29,337 nucleotides of DNA, taken from IMG/VR virus record IMGVR_UViG_3300029258_001841, positions 1-29,337 of that record. One strand, 5' to 3'. Shown piece after piece: positions 29,215-29,337 of this stretch. The position numbers and the translations under genes were made by a program. Position 1 is the stretch's first letter. Every line of letters starts with the position of its first letter. Origin of the DNA: a virus. The notes under the pieces are model-generated. The model saw only the letters and a program-made list of their open reading frames with translations. It did no database searches and had not been told where the DNA came from.

Positions 29215-29337
29215 TGGCAACGCCAGCGGAAATACGCTCTCGCAATAACCTGATTATCGACCAGCTCGATGACCTTTGCCAGACGCTCGTATCCGACGTT
29301 CAGGGTACGGAGCGGGATGGTCGAATCACTATGACCA
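29214..29337 (+). CDS. Hypothetical connector/tail-region protein, partial
   Basis: ATG 29214 overlaps the preceding stop by one base (TAATG) and the frame runs open to the right edge (41 full codons; MATPAEIRSRNNLIIDQLDD...). Position after the gpG-like gene fits a Mu gp37/gpJ-like or tail-terminator protein, but too little is present to assign a family. Confidence 0.6.
   Translation, partial: MATPAEIRSRNNLIIDQLDDLCQTLVSDVQGTERDGRITMT

Overview
This window is a continuous stretch of a tailed-phage genome (Caudoviricetes), either a free phage or a prophage, with essentially no non-coding space. Genes are packed with 1-8 nt start/stop overlaps, most have strong Shine-Dalgarno sites, and the few promoters seen are sigma70-like, so the host is a bacterium. 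The head genes (DUF935-type portal, MuF-type minor head protein, protease/scaffold, DUF2190-like decoration protein, capsid, DUF1320 connector, gpG-like protein) resemble the Mu-like morphogenesis module. The host cannot be named from the sequence. No tRNA, rRNA, CRISPR array, integrase, repressor, transposase or polymerase gene was seen.

Layout. Positions 1-13534 are one leftward block: a T7-lysozyme-like amidase (cut by the left edge), a run of tiny Cys-pair or hypothetical genes, a Gp37/Gp68 (DUF5131) protein, an HNH nuclease, a membrane-anchored protein, an HTH regulator with its own promoter, a recombination group (RDF-like protein, SMC/Rad50-like ATPase, Fe-S PD-(D/E)XK nuclease), more tiny genes that share start and end modules, an LPD29 protein, an HExxH protein and two further hypotheticals. 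Positions 13568-13811 are a divergent control region with a promoter in each direction and two strong stem-loops. From 13812 everything is rightward: a replication-initiator-like gene with an iteron-like cluster inside it, two small genes, terminase small subunit, a tiny zinc ribbon, queE-queD-folE-queC, a DpdA-like transglycosylase, a ParB-like protein, terminase large subunit, and the head and connector genes up to the right edge.

The most distinctive system is the 7-deazaguanine cassette lodged between the two terminase subunits. FolE, QueD, QueE and QueC convert GTP to preQ0, and the TGT-like DpdA is expected to exchange guanine in DNA for it. No QueF, ArcS or Gat-QueC is present here, so the simplest prediction is 2'-deoxy-preQ0 in the phage DNA, a known anti-restriction modification. 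By eye the window also nearly lacks GATC (one site) and CCWGG (none found), so a second layer of restriction or mismatch-repair avoidance appears to coexist with the modification genes.
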